The notes under the pieces are model-generated. The model was given only the letters and a program-made list of their open reading frames with translations, was not told where the DNA came from and searched no databases. A DNA stretch of 49,648 nt from Sphingomonas segetis (lineage in GTDB: Bacteria > Pseudomonadota > Alphaproteobacteria > Sphingomonadales > Sphingomonadaceae). This document shows, piece by piece, positions 15,686-24,523 of this stretch. The first letter of the stretch is position 1. The number at the start of each line of letters is the position of its first letter. The position numbers and the translations under genes were made by a program. The DNA lies in contig NZ_WJSQ01000002.1 of assembly GCF_009720245.1 (NCBI RefSeq), positions 1 through 49,648 of the forward strand, written 5' to 3'.

Positions 15686-16792
15686 TCAGGCGGCAACCGG
15701 CTCGAAGGAGAGGTCGAGCGCCTCGGCGACGGCCAAGTGGCGGATTTTACCGTCCGACACGTTGAGGCCGTTTGCCAGATGGGGATCCTGCCGCATCGCT
15801 TCCTCTGCGCCGAGGCTGGCGATCTTCAGCGCGAACGGAAGGGTCGCATTGTTGAGCGCGAAGGCGCTGGTGCGCGCGACCGCTCCGGGCATGTTTGCCA
15901 CGCAATAATGGATGATGCCGTCGACCTCGTAGACTGGGTCGGCGTGGGTCGTCGCGTGGCTGGTCTCGAAGCAACCGCCTTGGTCGATCGCAATGTCGAC
16001 GAGCACGCTTCCCCGCTTCATCGTCTTCAGCATCTCGCGGGTGACGAGCTTGGGCGCAGCGGCGCCGGGAACGAGCACGGCGCCGATCACCAGCTCGGCT
16101 TCTTTGACCGCGCTGGCGATCGCCGCACGTGACGCGTAGGCCGTCTTGATCTGGCTCGAGAAGAACATGTCGAGCTCGGCAAGGCGGTCGTTGTTGATGT
16201 CGTAGATCGTCACGTCGGCGCGCATGCCGGTCGCCATCTGCGCCGCATTGACCCCAGACACGCCGCCGCCGAGGATCGCGACCTTGGCCGGCGCGACTCC
16301 AGGAACGCCGCCGAGCAGCACGCCGCGACCGCCTTGCTCCTTCTCGAGATAATGGGCGCCGACCTGGACCGACATCCGGCCCGCCACCTCGCTCATCGGT
16401 TTGAGCAGCGGAAGCGAGCCGGTCTTCGAGGTCACGGTTTCATAAGCGATGCAGATCGCGCCGGACTTCAAGAGGCCGAGCGCCTGCTCCTTGTCCGCTG
16501 CAAGGTGGAGGTAAGTAAACAGGATCTGGCCGGGCCGGAGCATCGCGATTTCCTGCGGCTGCGGCTCCTTGACCTTCACGATCATGTCGGCGGAGTCGAA
16601 CACAGACTTCGCATCCGGCAGGATGGTCGCGCCGGCCTTTTCATAAGCCTTGTCCGGGCAGTCGATTCCTTGACCCGCGCCAGCCTCCACGAACAACTCG
16701 TGCCCGTGGGCGACGAGCTCGGCGACCGAAGCCGGCGTCAGCCCAACGCGATACTCGTGAACCTTGATCTCCTTTGGCACCCCGATGCGCAT
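15686..16792 (-). CDS. ald: Alanine dehydrogenase
   Basis: This 368-residue NAD-dependent enzyme interconverts L-alanine and pyruvate plus ammonia. It starts MRIGVPKEIKVHEYRVGLTP, followed by MIVKVKEPQPQE, LFTYLHLAADKEQ with the catalytic histidine, and the glycine-rich nucleotide fold VAILGGGVSGVNAAQMATGM. The late motif DIAIDQGGCFETSHATTHADP is diagnostic (given in pieces: DIAIDQGGC and ETSHATTH). Length is the family norm. It is divergent from kup with a 176-base gap in which I see no clear promoter. The S41 peptidase gene follows directly. Confidence 0.97.
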   Translation of the reverse strand: MRIGVPKEIKVHEYRVGLTPASVAELVAHGHELFVEAGAGQGIDCPDKAYEKAGATILPDAKSVFDSADMIVKVKEPQPQEIAMLRPGQILFTYLHLAADKEQALGLLKSGAICIAYETVTSKTGSLPLLKPMSEVAGRMSVQVGAHYLEKEQGGRGVLLGGVPGVAPAKVAILGGGVSGVNAAQMATGMRADVTIYDINNDRLAELDMFFSSQIKTAYASRAAIASAVKEAELVIGAVLVPGAAAPKLVTREMLKTMKRGSVLVDIAIDQGGCFETSHATTHADPVYEVDGIIHYCVANMPGAVARTSAFALNNATLPFALKIASLGAEEAMRQDPHLANGLNVSDGKIRHLAVAEALDLSFEPVAA

Positions 16793-16968
16793 TTATTCGT
16801 TCGCTCCAGCTAGATGGTTGCGCGGGCCTATAGACCGGCTTTTCGCCTCTGTCCCCTGCGATTGCGGGGCCGGAACGGCAGTGCTAGTGGGGCGCCTCCG
16901 CGAGAGATGATCTCGCTCGCGGCCGCCGGGATGCGAAGCCTCAGACAGTCGAGTCCGAACCCTAAAGC

Positions 16969-18909
16969 ATGAGCATCACCGCCACTGGAGCCGCCGAAGC
17001 CGAGGCGCCACACGATCCCGCGCACGGGCACGCCCAGGGGCCGCTCTACAAGCTCGCGATCGGAGCGGTCGGGATCGTCTTCGGCGATATCGGCACTTCG
17101 CCGATCTATTCGTTCCGCGAAACCTTCGCGGGCCACCACCCGCTGGTGCCCGACGAGTTCCATATACACGCGGTCCTCTCGATGATCTTCTGGTCGATGA
17201 TGATCGTCGTGACTCTGAAATATGTGTTCATCATCATGCGCGCGGACAACAAGGGTGAAGGCGGCAGCCTGGCCCTCCTGGCGCTGATCAACCGCACCAT
17301 CAGCGGCAAGAAAAGATGGACCAGCGGGATCGTCATGCTCGGCGTGTTCGCTACCGCGCTGTTCTACGGCGACAGCATGATCACGCCGGCCGTGACGGTG
17401 CTTTCCGCGGTCGAAGGCTTGACGACGGTGCAGCAGGCGTTCGCCCCGTTCGTCATCCCCGCGGCGGTCGTGATCCTCGTCGGGCTGTTTGCCATACAGG
17501 CGAGAGGCACGGCGCGCGTCGGCATGATGTTCGGCCCGATCATGCTCGTTTACTTCGCCGCGCTGGCAGTGCTGGGGGTGATTCACATCGTCGACCGCCC
17601 AACGGTCATGCTGGCGATGATAAACCCGCTCAATGCCGCGTCCTTCTTTGCAACCGAGCCGATGCGCGCGTTCCTTGCGATGGGGTCGGTCGTACTCGCC
17701 CTGACCGGCGCGGAGGCGCTTTACGCGGATATGGGCCATTTCGGTCGAAAACCGATCAAGGCGGCATGGCTGTATTTCGTCCTGCCGGCGCTGCTGCTCA
17801 ACTATATGGGGCAGGGTGCGATGCTGCTCTCGCTTCCGCCGAATGTCGTGCTGACCGCGGTCAGGGACCCCTTCTTCTACCTCGCTTCGGAAGCGTGGCG
17901 ACTGCCGCTGGTGATCCTCGCGACGCTGGCCTCGATCATCGCCAGCCAGGCGGTCATCTCCGGCGCCTTTTCGGTTACGCATCAGGCGATTCAGCTCGGC
18001 TTCGTGCCGCGCCTCAGAATTACCCATACGAGCGAAAGCGCCGCCGGGCAGATCTACATCCCCGTCGTCAACTGGGCCCTGATGATCATGGTGCTGCTGC
18101 TCGTCCTCACCTTCCAGACTTCGTCGAACCTCGCCGCGGCCTATGGGATCGCGGTGACTGGCGCCATGCTCATCGACACGGTGCTGATTGCCGTAGTGCT
18201 GTTCACGATGTGGAAGTGGAACCGCGTCCTCTCGGCTGCGCTGGTGGTGCTCTTCTTCACCGTGGACATCGGCTATTTCAGCTCGAACCTCACCAAAGTG
18301 CCCGCGGGGGGCTGGTTCCCGCTGCTGGTGGGCGCGATCGCTTTCACCTTCCTGACGACCTGGGCCAAGGGCCGGCAGTTAATGATCGCCCGGATGAACG
18401 AGGCCAGCCTGCCGATGGAGATTTTCATCAAGTCGGCCGCGCCGAGCGCAGCGCGGGTCCCCGGGACTGCAGTGTTCATGACCAGCGCGTCGAGCGGCGT
18501 GCCGCATGCGCTGCTGCACAATCTCAAGCACAACAAGGTGCTCCACGAGCGCGTGATCCTGCTGACCGTCAAGATCGAGGATGTCCCTTATGTCCCCGAC
18601 GAGAAGAGGCTCGAGCCGAGGGATTACGGCGCCGGCTTCTTCCGCGTCGTGCTGCGCTACGGCTTCATGGAGGAAATCAACGTCCCCGCGGCGCTCGCGC
18701 AGCTCAAGGGCATCGGTCCGCAGTGCAAGATGATGGACACCAGCTTCTTCCTCGCGAGGCAGACCTTGCTGCCCTCGTCGCGACCGGGAATGGCGATCTG
18801 GCGCGAGAAGCTGTTCGCCTGGATGCTGCGCAACGCCGAAAGCGCGATGGAATTTTTCAAGCTTCCGACGAACCGCGTCGTCGAGCTCGGGAGCCAAGTG
18901 GAAATCTGA
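16969..18909 (+). CDS. kup: Low-affinity potassium transporter Kup
   Basis: This 646-residue inner-membrane K+ uptake protein (KUP/HAK/KT family, probably K+/H+ symport) has the N-terminal signature [20 protein letters not shown]. About twelve helices follow, with [31 protein letters not shown] and [17 protein letters not shown]. The C-terminal cytoplasmic domain includes [19 protein letters not shown]. The ATG at 16969 gives a His/Ala-rich leader before the conserved part. A single gene with no neighbours of obvious potassium function, although a CPA2 antiporter lies at 36-38 kb. Confidence 0.97.
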   Translation: MSITATGAAEAEAPHDPAHGHAQGPLYKLAIGAVGIVFGDIGTSPIYSFRETFAGHHPLVPDEFHIHAVLSMIFWSMMIVVTLKYVFIIMRADNKGEGGSLALLALINRTISGKKRWTSGIVMLGVFATALFYGDSMITPAVTVLSAVEGLTTVQQAFAPFVIPAAVVILVGLFAIQARGTARVGMMFGPIMLVYFAALAVLGVIHIVDRPTVMLAMINPLNAASFFATEPMRAFLAMGSVVLALTGAEALYADMGHFGRKPIKAAWLYFVLPALLLNYMGQGAMLLSLPPNVVLTAVRDPFFYLASEAWRLPLVILATLASIIASQAVISGAFSVTHQAIQLGFVPRLRITHTSESAAGQIYIPVVNWALMIMVLLLVLTFQTSSNLAAAYGIAVTGAMLIDTVLIAVVLFTMWKWNRVLSAALVVLFFTVDIGYFSSNLTKVPAGGWFPLLVGAIAFTFLTTWAKGRQLMIARMNEASLPMEIFIKSAAPSAARVPGTAVFMTSASSGVPHALLHNLKHNKVLHERVILLTVKIEDVPYVPDEKRLEPRDYGAGFFRVVLRYGFMEEINVPAALAQLKGIGPQCKMMDTSFFLARQTLLPSSRPGMAIWREKLFAWMLRNAESAMEFFKLPTNRVVELGSQVEI

Positions 18910-19004
18910 TTTTATGCTCCCGTCAAAGCAGTAGCCCAATCTTTCCAGGGCGGGGTCGGTGCGTTGGCAGGGATACATGTTGCAGGCACACGCATTGCCG
19001 CCAA

Positions 19005-19568
19005 ATGGCTGACACTATTTCCTGGGCCGCGACCGTCGCGACCATTATCGGCGCGTTCATGACCGCATCGAACCTCGGCTCGCGCATCACTGGATACGGT
19101 TTCGCGGTCTTCACGATCGGCGCCCTGTGCTGGATTGCCGTCGGCGCGCTGTCGGATCAGCCCGCGCTCATGTGGACCAATGTCGTTCTGCTTGCCCTGA
19201 ACACATTCGGCGTGTGGCGCTGGCTCGGGCGTCAGGCAGGCGTGGAGGAAGGTGCCCGTTCGGCCTCGGAAGCAAGCGAGCGCAGTCCCGGGGAAGCGCT
19301 ATTCCCCGTGTCGCTGCTCAGCAGAGCCCCGGTGCGATGCGGCCAGGCGGAAGTGGGCCATTGCATCGATGCGATGGCCGGCTGCCGCAGCGGCCGCCTG
19401 GATTATCTCGTCGTGTCGGAAGGAGGGGTGGCCGGCGTCGGCGAAAAGCTGCGCCGACTCTCATGGAACGACGCACATGTTGAAGGCGAACTTGTCGTCA
19501 CGGACCTGGCTGCGGATCGCTTCGAACACCTTGATGAGCTGCGAAGGGACGAATGGCCGGGGCACTGA
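19005..19568 (+). CDS. Membrane protein with C-terminal PRC-barrel-like domain
   Basis: This is a 187-residue protein. Three membrane helices occupy roughly residues 5-75 (SWAATVATIIGAFMTASNLG, GYGFAVFTIGALCWIAVGAL, LMWTNVVLLALNTFGVWRWL). A soluble domain after residue 110 (GRLDYLVVSEGGVAGVGEKL, then HVEGELVVTDLA) resembles PRC-barrel proteins. The start is the only ATG that opens directly into the first helix; an open frame upstream is a shadow of kup. The end overlaps the 2'-5' ligase-like gene by 16 bases. The function is unknown. Confidence 0.75.
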   Translation: MADTISWAATVATIIGAFMTASNLGSRITGYGFAVFTIGALCWIAVGALSDQPALMWTNVVLLALNTFGVWRWLGRQAGVEEGARSASEASERSPGEALFPVSLLSRAPVRCGQAEVGHCIDAMAGCRSGRLDYLVVSEGGVAGVGEKLRRLSWNDAHVEGELVVTDLAADRFEHLDELRRDEWPGH

Positions 19569-20053
19569 TAGTCACCGCGGAAATCGCACTCGGCGACTTT
19601 TCGTGGCTTGAGGCGCTTCGGCGCGCGCATTATCCTTCCGAGCGCAATCGGGTGGCGGCGCACCTCACCATGTTCCGTACGCTTCCTCCGTCGGCCGAGA
19701 CCGCGCTTCGATCGAGACTAGGCGGCACTGTTCGAGGCCGGACGACCAAGGCGACGATTGCCGGCCTCATGGACCTCGGTGGTGGGGTTGCCTTTCGGGT
19801 CGTCTCGCCCGACCTGGACGCCGTTCGCGACGAACTCGCCGACGCTCTGCACGGTCTCTTGGGCGCTCAGGATAGCGGCGGGTGGCGGCCGCACATTACC
19901 ATTCAGAACAAGGTGGCGCCGAAAGTCGCGCGTGCGCTGAAAGCCAGTCTCGAGGAAAGTTTTCAGCCACGCCCGCTATCCATCGCCGGCTTGGCCATCC
20001 ACCGCTACCTCGACGGTCCGTGGGAGCGGATCGCGACCTACCCGTTCAGGTGA
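19553..20053 (+). CDS. 2'-5' RNA ligase / LigT-like phosphoesterase
   Basis: This 166-residue protein of the 2H phosphoesterase fold carries two HxT-type motifs, AAHLTMFRTLP near residue 37 and RPHITIQNKV near residue 119. They are the two catalytic histidine tetrads of LigT/ThpR-like enzymes. Members act on 2',3'-cyclic phosphates or 2'-5' linkages; the natural substrate is usually unknown. It is shorter than ThpR of E. coli by about ten residues. It overlaps the preceding membrane-protein gene by 16 bases and the convergent DUF3775 gene by 8 bases. Confidence 0.88.
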   Translation: MAGALIVTAEIALGDFSWLEALRRAHYPSERNRVAAHLTMFRTLPPSAETALRSRLGGTVRGRTTKATIAGLMDLGGGVAFRVVSPDLDAVRDELADALHGLLGAQDSGGWRPHITIQNKVAPKVARALKASLEESFQPRPLSIAGLAIHRYLDGPWERIATYPFR

Positions 20054-20468
20054 CGTCGCCGATGCCGTCGCAGCTGAGATCGAACGCCGCGAGGCCTGAG
20101 TCCAGCACCGAGGCGAGCATCGGCTGGTCCATCAGCTCGTTGATGGCCTCGTCGACGCTTTCGCCGACGAGACTCTGCGCCTCATCCATCGCCTCGTCCC
20201 AATCGGCCGCCTCGTAGGTGCCCTGGCCGACCCAGCAAAAGGCGATCACCTCGGCGAGCTGATCCTCGCCGAGATCCTCGAAAACGGCGCGAAGCTCTTC
20301 CTCGACGCTGTCGTTGATGTCGTCCTCGAGCACGCTGAGCGCGCCTTCCTGTTCATCGTCGACGTCGTCCGCGTCCTGGTCGTCGGCATAGTCGACCGTC
20401 TGCGCCTCATATTCCCGCGCGCGCAGGATAATCCGGCAAAGTGTTTCGAGCGGCGTGAGCGGGTCCAT
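20046..20468 (-). CDS. DUF3775 domain protein
   Basis: This 140-residue acidic soluble protein begins MDPLTPLETLCRIILRAREY. Its middle is highly acidic (DDQDADDVDDEQEGA), then ELRAVFEDLGEDQLAEVIAF and CWVGQGTYEAADWDEA. The pattern matches the uncharacterised DUF3775 family of alphaproteobacteria, for which no role is known. The start at 20468 is chosen for the GAAGAGG ribosome site and the conserved opening; the frame is open for 24 more codons upstream without one. Its stop overlaps the LigT-like gene. Confidence 0.8.
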   Translation of the reverse strand: MDPLTPLETLCRIILRAREYEAQTVDYADDQDADDVDDEQEGALSVLEDDINDSVEEELRAVFEDLGEDQLAEVIAFCWVGQGTYEAADWDEAMDEAQSLVGESVDEAINELMDQPMLASVLDSGLAAFDLSCDGIGDVT

Positions 20469-20593
20469 CGAAGCCTCTTCTCCTGCGCGCTCAACGACAG
20501 CAGCATTAAGCGGTTCCTCGCGTTGACCGGCCCGATGCACGCTCTTATATGCCGCGCCTCCAGCGCCCCGGGCGGGCGCCTTTCAGGCTTTGG

Positions 20594-20670
20594 GGCGGAG
20601 TAGCTCAGCTGGTTAGAGCAGCGGAATCATAATCCGCGTGTCGGGGGTTCAAGTCCCTCCTCCGCTACCA
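20594..20670 (+). tRNA. tRNA-Met (anticodon CAT, elongator type)
   Basis: This 77-nt cloverleaf has acceptor GGCGGAG pairing with CTCCGCT (G1-U72 wobble), D-arm GCTC...GAGC, anticodon stem GCGGA/TCCGC with loop ATCATAA (anticodon CAT), T-arm GGGGG-TTCAAGT-CCCTC and encoded CCA. A 1-72 pair (rather than the C1-A72 mismatch of initiators) and the stem sequence fit elongator tRNA-Met. A lysidine-modified tRNA-Ile2 cannot be fully excluded from sequence alone. Confidence 0.95.
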
Positions 20671-20818
20671 TCCACTTTCCGGGCGCGCGCCCCCTCACTA
20701 AAGCACACTTAATTCCCACCCAGTTTCGGCTTAAGAACGATTTTGCCCTCGCTTCGCGCTCCTGAGGGCCGACGGGATTCCGTCCGGTGGTCGCTTTCTC
20801 GATCTGGAGGGTGCGTCC

Positions 20819-21130
20819 ATGATAGCCGATGACACGCTTGCGTACGCCGATGCCGAATGCACGGAAGCGGCACCTGAATGCTTTTCGCCGGCGTGGTGGC
20901 ACGCGCGCAGCCACCAGGAGCTGCGCGAGTTCCTCGATCGCGGGTTTGGAAGCGCAGGGTTCGATGGGGCTACCGCGGAAGCCGAGCGGCGGGCTCGCGA
21001 GCAGCGCAAGGCCGAAGACGAATCCGCCCGGCGCAAAGCAGCGCGCAAGAAATCGCTGCGCCTGGGGATTTTGGAGGCCCTGTTGCTGGGCTGCCTTGTC
21101 GCGGTGATCGCGATCCTGCTGCTTCGCTAG
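20819..21130 (+). CDS. Small tail-anchored hypothetical protein
   Basis: This 103-residue protein starts MIADDTLAYADAECTEAAPE. It has an aromatic middle (SPAWWHARSHQELREFLDRG), a charged coiled-coil-like stretch (AEAERRAREQRKAEDESARR), and one hydrophobic C-terminal helix (ILEALLLGCLVAVIAILLLR) at the very end. That arrangement suggests a tail-anchored cytoplasmic-face protein. The start is backed by GGAGGG seven bases upstream. It lies alone between tRNA-Met and the convergent PLP enzyme gene. I recognise no family. Confidence 0.7.
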   Translation: MIADDTLAYADAECTEAAPECFSPAWWHARSHQELREFLDRGFGSAGFDGATAEAERRAREQRKAEDESARRKAARKKSLRLGILEALLLGCLVAVIAILLLR

Positions 21131-21135
21131 CGCGT

Positions 21136-22299
21136 TCAGCGCTCGAGGGCTGCGAGGGACTCGCCCAGGTCGGCGATTAGATCGTCGGGATCCTCGAGGC
21201 CGATGTGCAGGCGGACGAGATTGGGTGCGGGCGCGGTGCTTGTCGTTCGATACGGACTGATCGGAAGCGCCAGGCTCTCGTACCCGCCCCAGCTGTAGCC
21301 GATGCCGAACAATTCGAGGCCGTCGATGAACGCGGCGCGCGCGCCCTTGAGCTCGAACGAGAACAGGCCCGACGAGCCGTGGAAATCGCGCTTCCACTGC
21401 TCATGGCCGGGGCAGTCGGAGAAAGCGGGGTGGAGGACGCGGCCGACCTGCGGCTGTGACTTCAGCCAGTCTGCGACCTTGAGAGCGCTCTCCTCGTGCT
21501 GCTTCAGGCGGACGGCCATGGTCCTCAGCCCGCGCGAGCCGAGCCACGCATCGTCGGGCGAGACGCAGTGGCCGAGGTCCCAGCTGATCTCCTGCAGGCG
21601 GTCGTAATGGTCCGGAGTTGCCGTGGCGGCCCCGAGCATCACATCGGCGTGGCCGCCGACATATTTGGTGGCGGCAAGGACCGTGATGTCGACGCCGGCG
21701 GCGATTGCCGGAAAGAGCAGGGGCGTCGCCCAGGTGTTGTCGAGCAAAGTAACGATGCCGCGCTTGCGCGCGATCGCGCAAATGCCCGGGACGTCCTGCA
21801 CTTCCATGGTCAGCGATCCAGGGCTCTCGAGCAGGATTGCGCGCGTGCGGTTGCCGATCAGGTCGGCGATGCCGGAGCCGACCAGCGGGTCGTAGTAGCG
21901 GGTGGCAACGCCGTAGCGGCTGAGGAAGCTGTCGCAGAATCGGCGTGTGGGCCCGTAAACACTGTCCGTTGCCAGCAGCTCGTCGCCCGGTTCGAGGACG
22001 GCAAGCAGGGGAGTCGTGATCGCAGCAAGCCCCGAGGAGTACAACGCGGTCCCGGCGGCGCCGGGCTCGAGCTCCGTCAGCGCCTCGGCAAGCGCCCACT
22101 GTGTCGCAGTTCCCTGCAAGCCATATCGATATGTGCCGAGTGCCGGTCGGCTGGCGTGGAGATCGGCGACGCTGTCGAACAGGATCGTCGATGCGCGCTC
22201 CACGGGCGGATTGACCAACCGGCGGCGCCACTCCTTGCGCCGCCCGCCTTCGACCAGCCGGGTTGCCTTGCCTTTGTCACGATCGGTCATGGGATGCAT
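21136..22299 (-). CDS. metC: Cystathionine beta-lyase (Cys/Met metabolism PLP enzyme)
   Basis: This is a 387-residue fold-type I PLP enzyme. Motifs are TYRYGLQGTATQWALAEALT, LYSSGLAAITTPLLA, LLDNTWATPLLFPA with the PLP aspartate, and AATKYVGGHADVMLG with the Schiff-base Lys212. The tail includes GYSWGGYESLALP, the signature of MetC-type beta-lyases, which cleave cystathionine to homocysteine, pyruvate and ammonia. Gamma-lyases and synthases of the family are alternatives. An ATG four codons in (22290) is an equally possible start. It follows the DUF2892 gene on the same strand. Confidence 0.88.
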   Translation of the reverse strand: MHPMTDRDKGKATRLVEGGRRKEWRRRLVNPPVERASTILFDSVADLHASRPALGTYRYGLQGTATQWALAEALTELEPGAAGTALYSSGLAAITTPLLAVLEPGDELLATDSVYGPTRRFCDSFLSRYGVATRYYDPLVGSGIADLIGNRTRAILLESPGSLTMEVQDVPGICAIARKRGIVTLLDNTWATPLLFPAIAAGVDITVLAATKYVGGHADVMLGAATATPDHYDRLQEISWDLGHCVSPDDAWLGSRGLRTMAVRLKQHEESALKVADWLKSQPQVGRVLHPAFSDCPGHEQWKRDFHGSSGLFSFELKGARAAFIDGLELFGIGYSWGGYESLALPISPYRTTSTAPAPNLVRLHIGLEDPDDLIADLGESLAALER

Positions 22300-22365
22300 T
22301 CATACGGCCGCAGCTCAAGAGAAGCCGGCCAAGACGGCGGAGAGGTGTCGCGCGTCGTTCCGAGC

Positions 22366-22605
22366 TTAGAGTCCTGCCCGGTCGTCCGTCGTCGAGTAGG
22401 GTTGCTCCTGGATGCTCGTATCGACGTCGATCACCTTGTAGAAGATGCAGCGCGCGAGAAGGCCGCTGATGAGCAGGTAGGCGGCGAGGACCACCATGAT
22501 GATCGTCGCCACGGGCGGAAGCACGCCGAGATAGGCGAGGACCGCGAGCCCAATTGCGAGAACGATTCGAACGACCCGGTCTTCCGGTCCGACATTCCTG
22601 GCCAT
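22366..22605 (-). CDS. DUF2892 small membrane protein
   Basis: This 79-residue protein starts MARNVGPEDRVVRIVLAIGL. It has two hydrophobic helices (VVRIVLAIGLAVLAYLGVL and ATIIMVVLAAYLLISGLL) followed by ARCIFYKVIDVDTS with a single cysteine. This is the DUF2892 (YgaP transmembrane-domain-like) pattern, where the domain often sits beside rhodanese or sulfur genes. Here it lies 66 bases upstream of the metC-like gene on the same strand, so the two may be co-transcribed. The function is unknown. Confidence 0.82.
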   Translation of the reverse strand: MARNVGPEDRVVRIVLAIGLAVLAYLGVLPPVATIIMVVLAAYLLISGLLARCIFYKVIDVDTSIQEQPYSTTDDRAGL

Positions 22606-22745
22606 GTCGTCTATCCCCTTGTGATCACCGTGGTCCCGTGTGGTTCATGATACGCCTGAACCGCGAGGACACAACGGCCGAGTTTGCGCCTTGCTTGGCT
22701 TGACGGGCTGATCCCTTAACTGCGGCGTGACGTCAATATGATTGC

Positions 22746-22783
22746 TCAAAAGCAAACGCCCGGATCGACCAGCGATCCGGGCG
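22746..22783 (-). terminator. Strong intrinsic terminator on the minus strand
   Basis: An 11-bp perfect stem CGCCCGGATCG (22757-22767) / CGATCCGGGCG (22773-22783) has a 5-base loop. On the minus strand it is followed at once by GTTTGCTTTTG. No annotated gene ends here: the genes on both sides read away from the gap. It must therefore stop a transcript that begins inside the gap. Confidence 0.75.
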
Positions 22784-22926
22784 CCGTGCGTGACGATTGC
22801 TCGTCAGCCCCCTTGGATGTGCCGCGGCCAGAATCCCCAGGACGCGATCAGCCCGTTCCCCAGCACGAGCGTTCGCGACATCCCGGCCGCCACCCGAACC
22901 CGGCCCAAGAGCCATGCGTTCGGATG
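22746..22926 (-). ncRNA. Candidate small RNA or attenuator leader upstream of DUF2892
   Basis: The 470-base divergent gap between DUF2892 (start 22605) and proS (start 23077) holds an ordered set of signals on the minus strand. These are a promoter-like GTGACA (22961-22956), a 17-base spacer and TACTCA (22938-22933). Next comes a long-range stem, GGATGT+CGCG at 22883-22874 with CGCG+ACATCC at 22826-22815 (a 2-base bulge). A 6-bp hairpin with a GCAA tetraloop follows at 22806-22791, then the strong terminator. The product would be about 180 nt. It could be a free-standing sRNA, or an attenuated leader of the DUF2892-metC pair 140 bases further on. A 60-codon frame (22915-22733) runs through the terminator and is not believable. 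Confidence 0.5.
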
Positions 22927-23076
22927 GAAATTTGAGTAGGACCCTGCAGAAGCGCTGTCACGCCGGGAAATTGACGCAGGTTGCTTTTTCGTCGCTGCTG
23001 TGTCGGTGGGGACACATGACATGAGCCCGGCAGCTCCGGTTGCACGCCCGGTGCTGTGACCCTACAGCGCGGCGCC

Positions 23077-24399
23077 ATGCGCTGGTCCCGAGCATTCCTC
23101 CCCGTTCTCAAGGAGAGCCCCGCCGACGCGCAGATCGTCAGCCACAAGCTGATGCTCCGCGCAGGGCTGGTGCGCCAGACCGCCGCCGGCATTTATGCGT
23201 GGCTGCCGCTCGGCTTCCGGGTGCTCAAGAAGATCGAGCAGATCGTCCGCGAGGAACAGGACCGCGCGGGTGCGCAGGAAATGCTGATGCCGACGCTCCA
23301 GTCGGCCGACCTGTGGCGCGAGAGCGGCCGGTATGAGGCGTACGGACCCGAGATGCTGCGCATCCGGGACCGGCACGACCGCGAGATGCTCTATGGGCCG
23401 ACCAACGAGGAAATGATCACAGTTCTCTTCCGCGATGAGGTGAAGAGCTACCGCGATCTGCCGCGCACGCTCTACCACATCCAGTGGAAGTTCCGCGACG
23501 AAGTCCGGCCGCGGTTCGGCGTGATGCGCGGGCGCGAGTTCCTGATGAAGGACGCCTACAGCTTCGACCTCGACGAGGCGGCCGCGCGGCAGAGCTATTA
23601 CACGCAGATGCTGGCGTACCTGCGCACCTTCCAGCGGATGGGGATCCGCGCGGTGCCGATGAAGGCCGCGTCGGGGCCTATCGGCGGCGACCTGTCCCAC
23701 GAGTTCATCGTGCTTGCGCCGACCGGCGAGAGCGAGGTGTTCTACGATGCGGCGTACGAGGAATTCGATTGGAACCAGGCCGGCCTCAACTACGGGGACG
23801 AAACAGGGCTGCAGGGCCTCTTCGACCGCGTGAATTCGACCTATGCCGCCACGGACGAGACGCACGACGTCGCGAAGTGGGAAGTGTTGCCCGAAGGCAA
23901 CCGCCGCACAGGGCGCGGGATCGAGGTCGGGCACATCTTCTACTTCGGCGACAAATATTCGAAGGCCATGGGGCTCAAGGTCTCGGGCCGCGACGGCACG
24001 CCCGTCACGCCCATGATGGGCAGCTACGGCGTCGGCGTGTCGCGCCTCGTCGGAGCGATCATCGAAGCCAGCCATGATGACGCAGGGATCGTCTGGCCCG
24101 AGGCGGTTGCGCCGTGGCAGGTCGGGATCGTCACGATGCGCGCTGACGACGGGGCGAGCGTCGCCGCGGCAGACTCGTTGTACACCGAGTTGATCCGCGC
24201 CGGGGTCGAGGTGCTTTACGACGACCGCGACGAACGCGGCGGCGTCAAGCTCGGCTCGATGGACTTGATCGGACTGCCCTGGCAGGTGGTCGTCGGTCCG
24301 CGCGGCATCGCCAGCGGCACTGTCGAGTTAAAGCGCCGTTCAACCGGCGAGCGCGAGGAGCTGAGCCTCGAAAGCGCGCTGGCGAGGCTGACGGAATGA
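23077..24399 (+). CDS. proS: Prolyl-tRNA synthetase (short alphaproteobacterial type)
   Basis: This 440-residue class II synthetase charges tRNA-Pro. It begins [20 protein letters not shown], the usual start of the short ProS2 form. Motif 2 is [22 protein letters not shown], given as RDEVRPRFG and [13 protein letters not shown], and motif 3 is in [16 protein letters not shown]. It lacks the YbaK-like editing insertion of the long bacterial form, as expected for the short type. A GTG at 23056 would add seven residues not seen in the family. It is followed by lolC across a palindromic element. Confidence 0.97.
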   Translation: MRWSRAFLPVLKESPADAQIVSHKLMLRAGLVRQTAAGIYAWLPLGFRVLKKIEQIVREEQDRAGAQEMLMPTLQSADLWRESGRYEAYGPEMLRIRDRHDREMLYGPTNEEMITVLFRDEVKSYRDLPRTLYHIQWKFRDEVRPRFGVMRGREFLMKDAYSFDLDEAAARQSYYTQMLAYLRTFQRMGIRAVPMKAASGPIGGDLSHEFIVLAPTGESEVFYDAAYEEFDWNQAGLNYGDETGLQGLFDRVNSTYAATDETHDVAKWEVLPEGNRRTGRGIEVGHIFYFGDKYSKAMGLKVSGRDGTPVTPMMGSYGVGVSRLVGAIIEASHDDAGIVWPEAVAPWQVGIVTMRADDGASVAAADSLYTELIRAGVEVLYDDRDERGGVKLGSMDLIGLPWQVVVGPRGIASGTVELKRRSTGEREELSLESALARLTE

Positions 24400-24407
24400 A
24401 GCACCTG

Positions 24408-24514
24408 TGTACCCCGGCGAAGGCCGGGATCCAGCCCAACAAGAACTTCTGGACCCCGGCCATCGGGGTCCCCGCAAAGTACTACTTTGCGGGGTGCCCC
24501 TGCGCCGGGGTACA
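24408..24514. repeat. REP-like composite palindrome between proS and lolC
   Basis: The outer arms TGTACCCCGGCG (24408-24419) and CGCCGGGGTACA (24503-24514) are perfect 12-base inverted repeats. Inside are GGACCCC/GGGGTCC around 24451-24471 and a perfect 12-bp hairpin CCCCGCAAAGTA-C-TACTTTGCGGGG (24470-24494, one-base centre). The left part (TGTACCCCGGCGAAGGCCGG) matches the left arm of the element between rpsB and tsf, so they belong to one family. The element ends 9 bases before the lolC ATG and fills the intergenic gap. Confidence 0.85.
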
Positions 24515-24523
24515 GGCAGAATC

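Noticed and set aside
16828-18027. 399-codon minus-strand frame opposite kup
   Set aside because: Its His/Arg/Asp-rich composition is typical of an antisense shadow, and kup is unquestionable on the plus strand.
20627-21397. Long minus-strand open frame ending EEGLEPPTRGL
   Set aside because: Its C-terminus is simply the antisense of tRNA-Met, a well-known source of spurious proteins. The rest is opposite the tail-anchored protein gene and the metC-like gene and has no ribosome site.
22733-22915. 60-codon minus-strand frame in the divergent gap
   Set aside because: It runs straight through the terminator hairpin, has no Shine-Dalgarno and resembles no family, so a non-coding RNA explains the region better.
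22804-23022. 72-codon minus-strand frame ending WGFWPRHIQGG
   Set aside because: No ribosome site was seen, composition is unremarkable and it overlaps the predicted promoter. A very short internal peptide cannot be excluded but is not supported.
24408-24514. Repeated palindromes considered as a CRISPR array
   Set aside because: Only inverted arms are present, with no direct repeats at regular spacing and no cas genes in the window.
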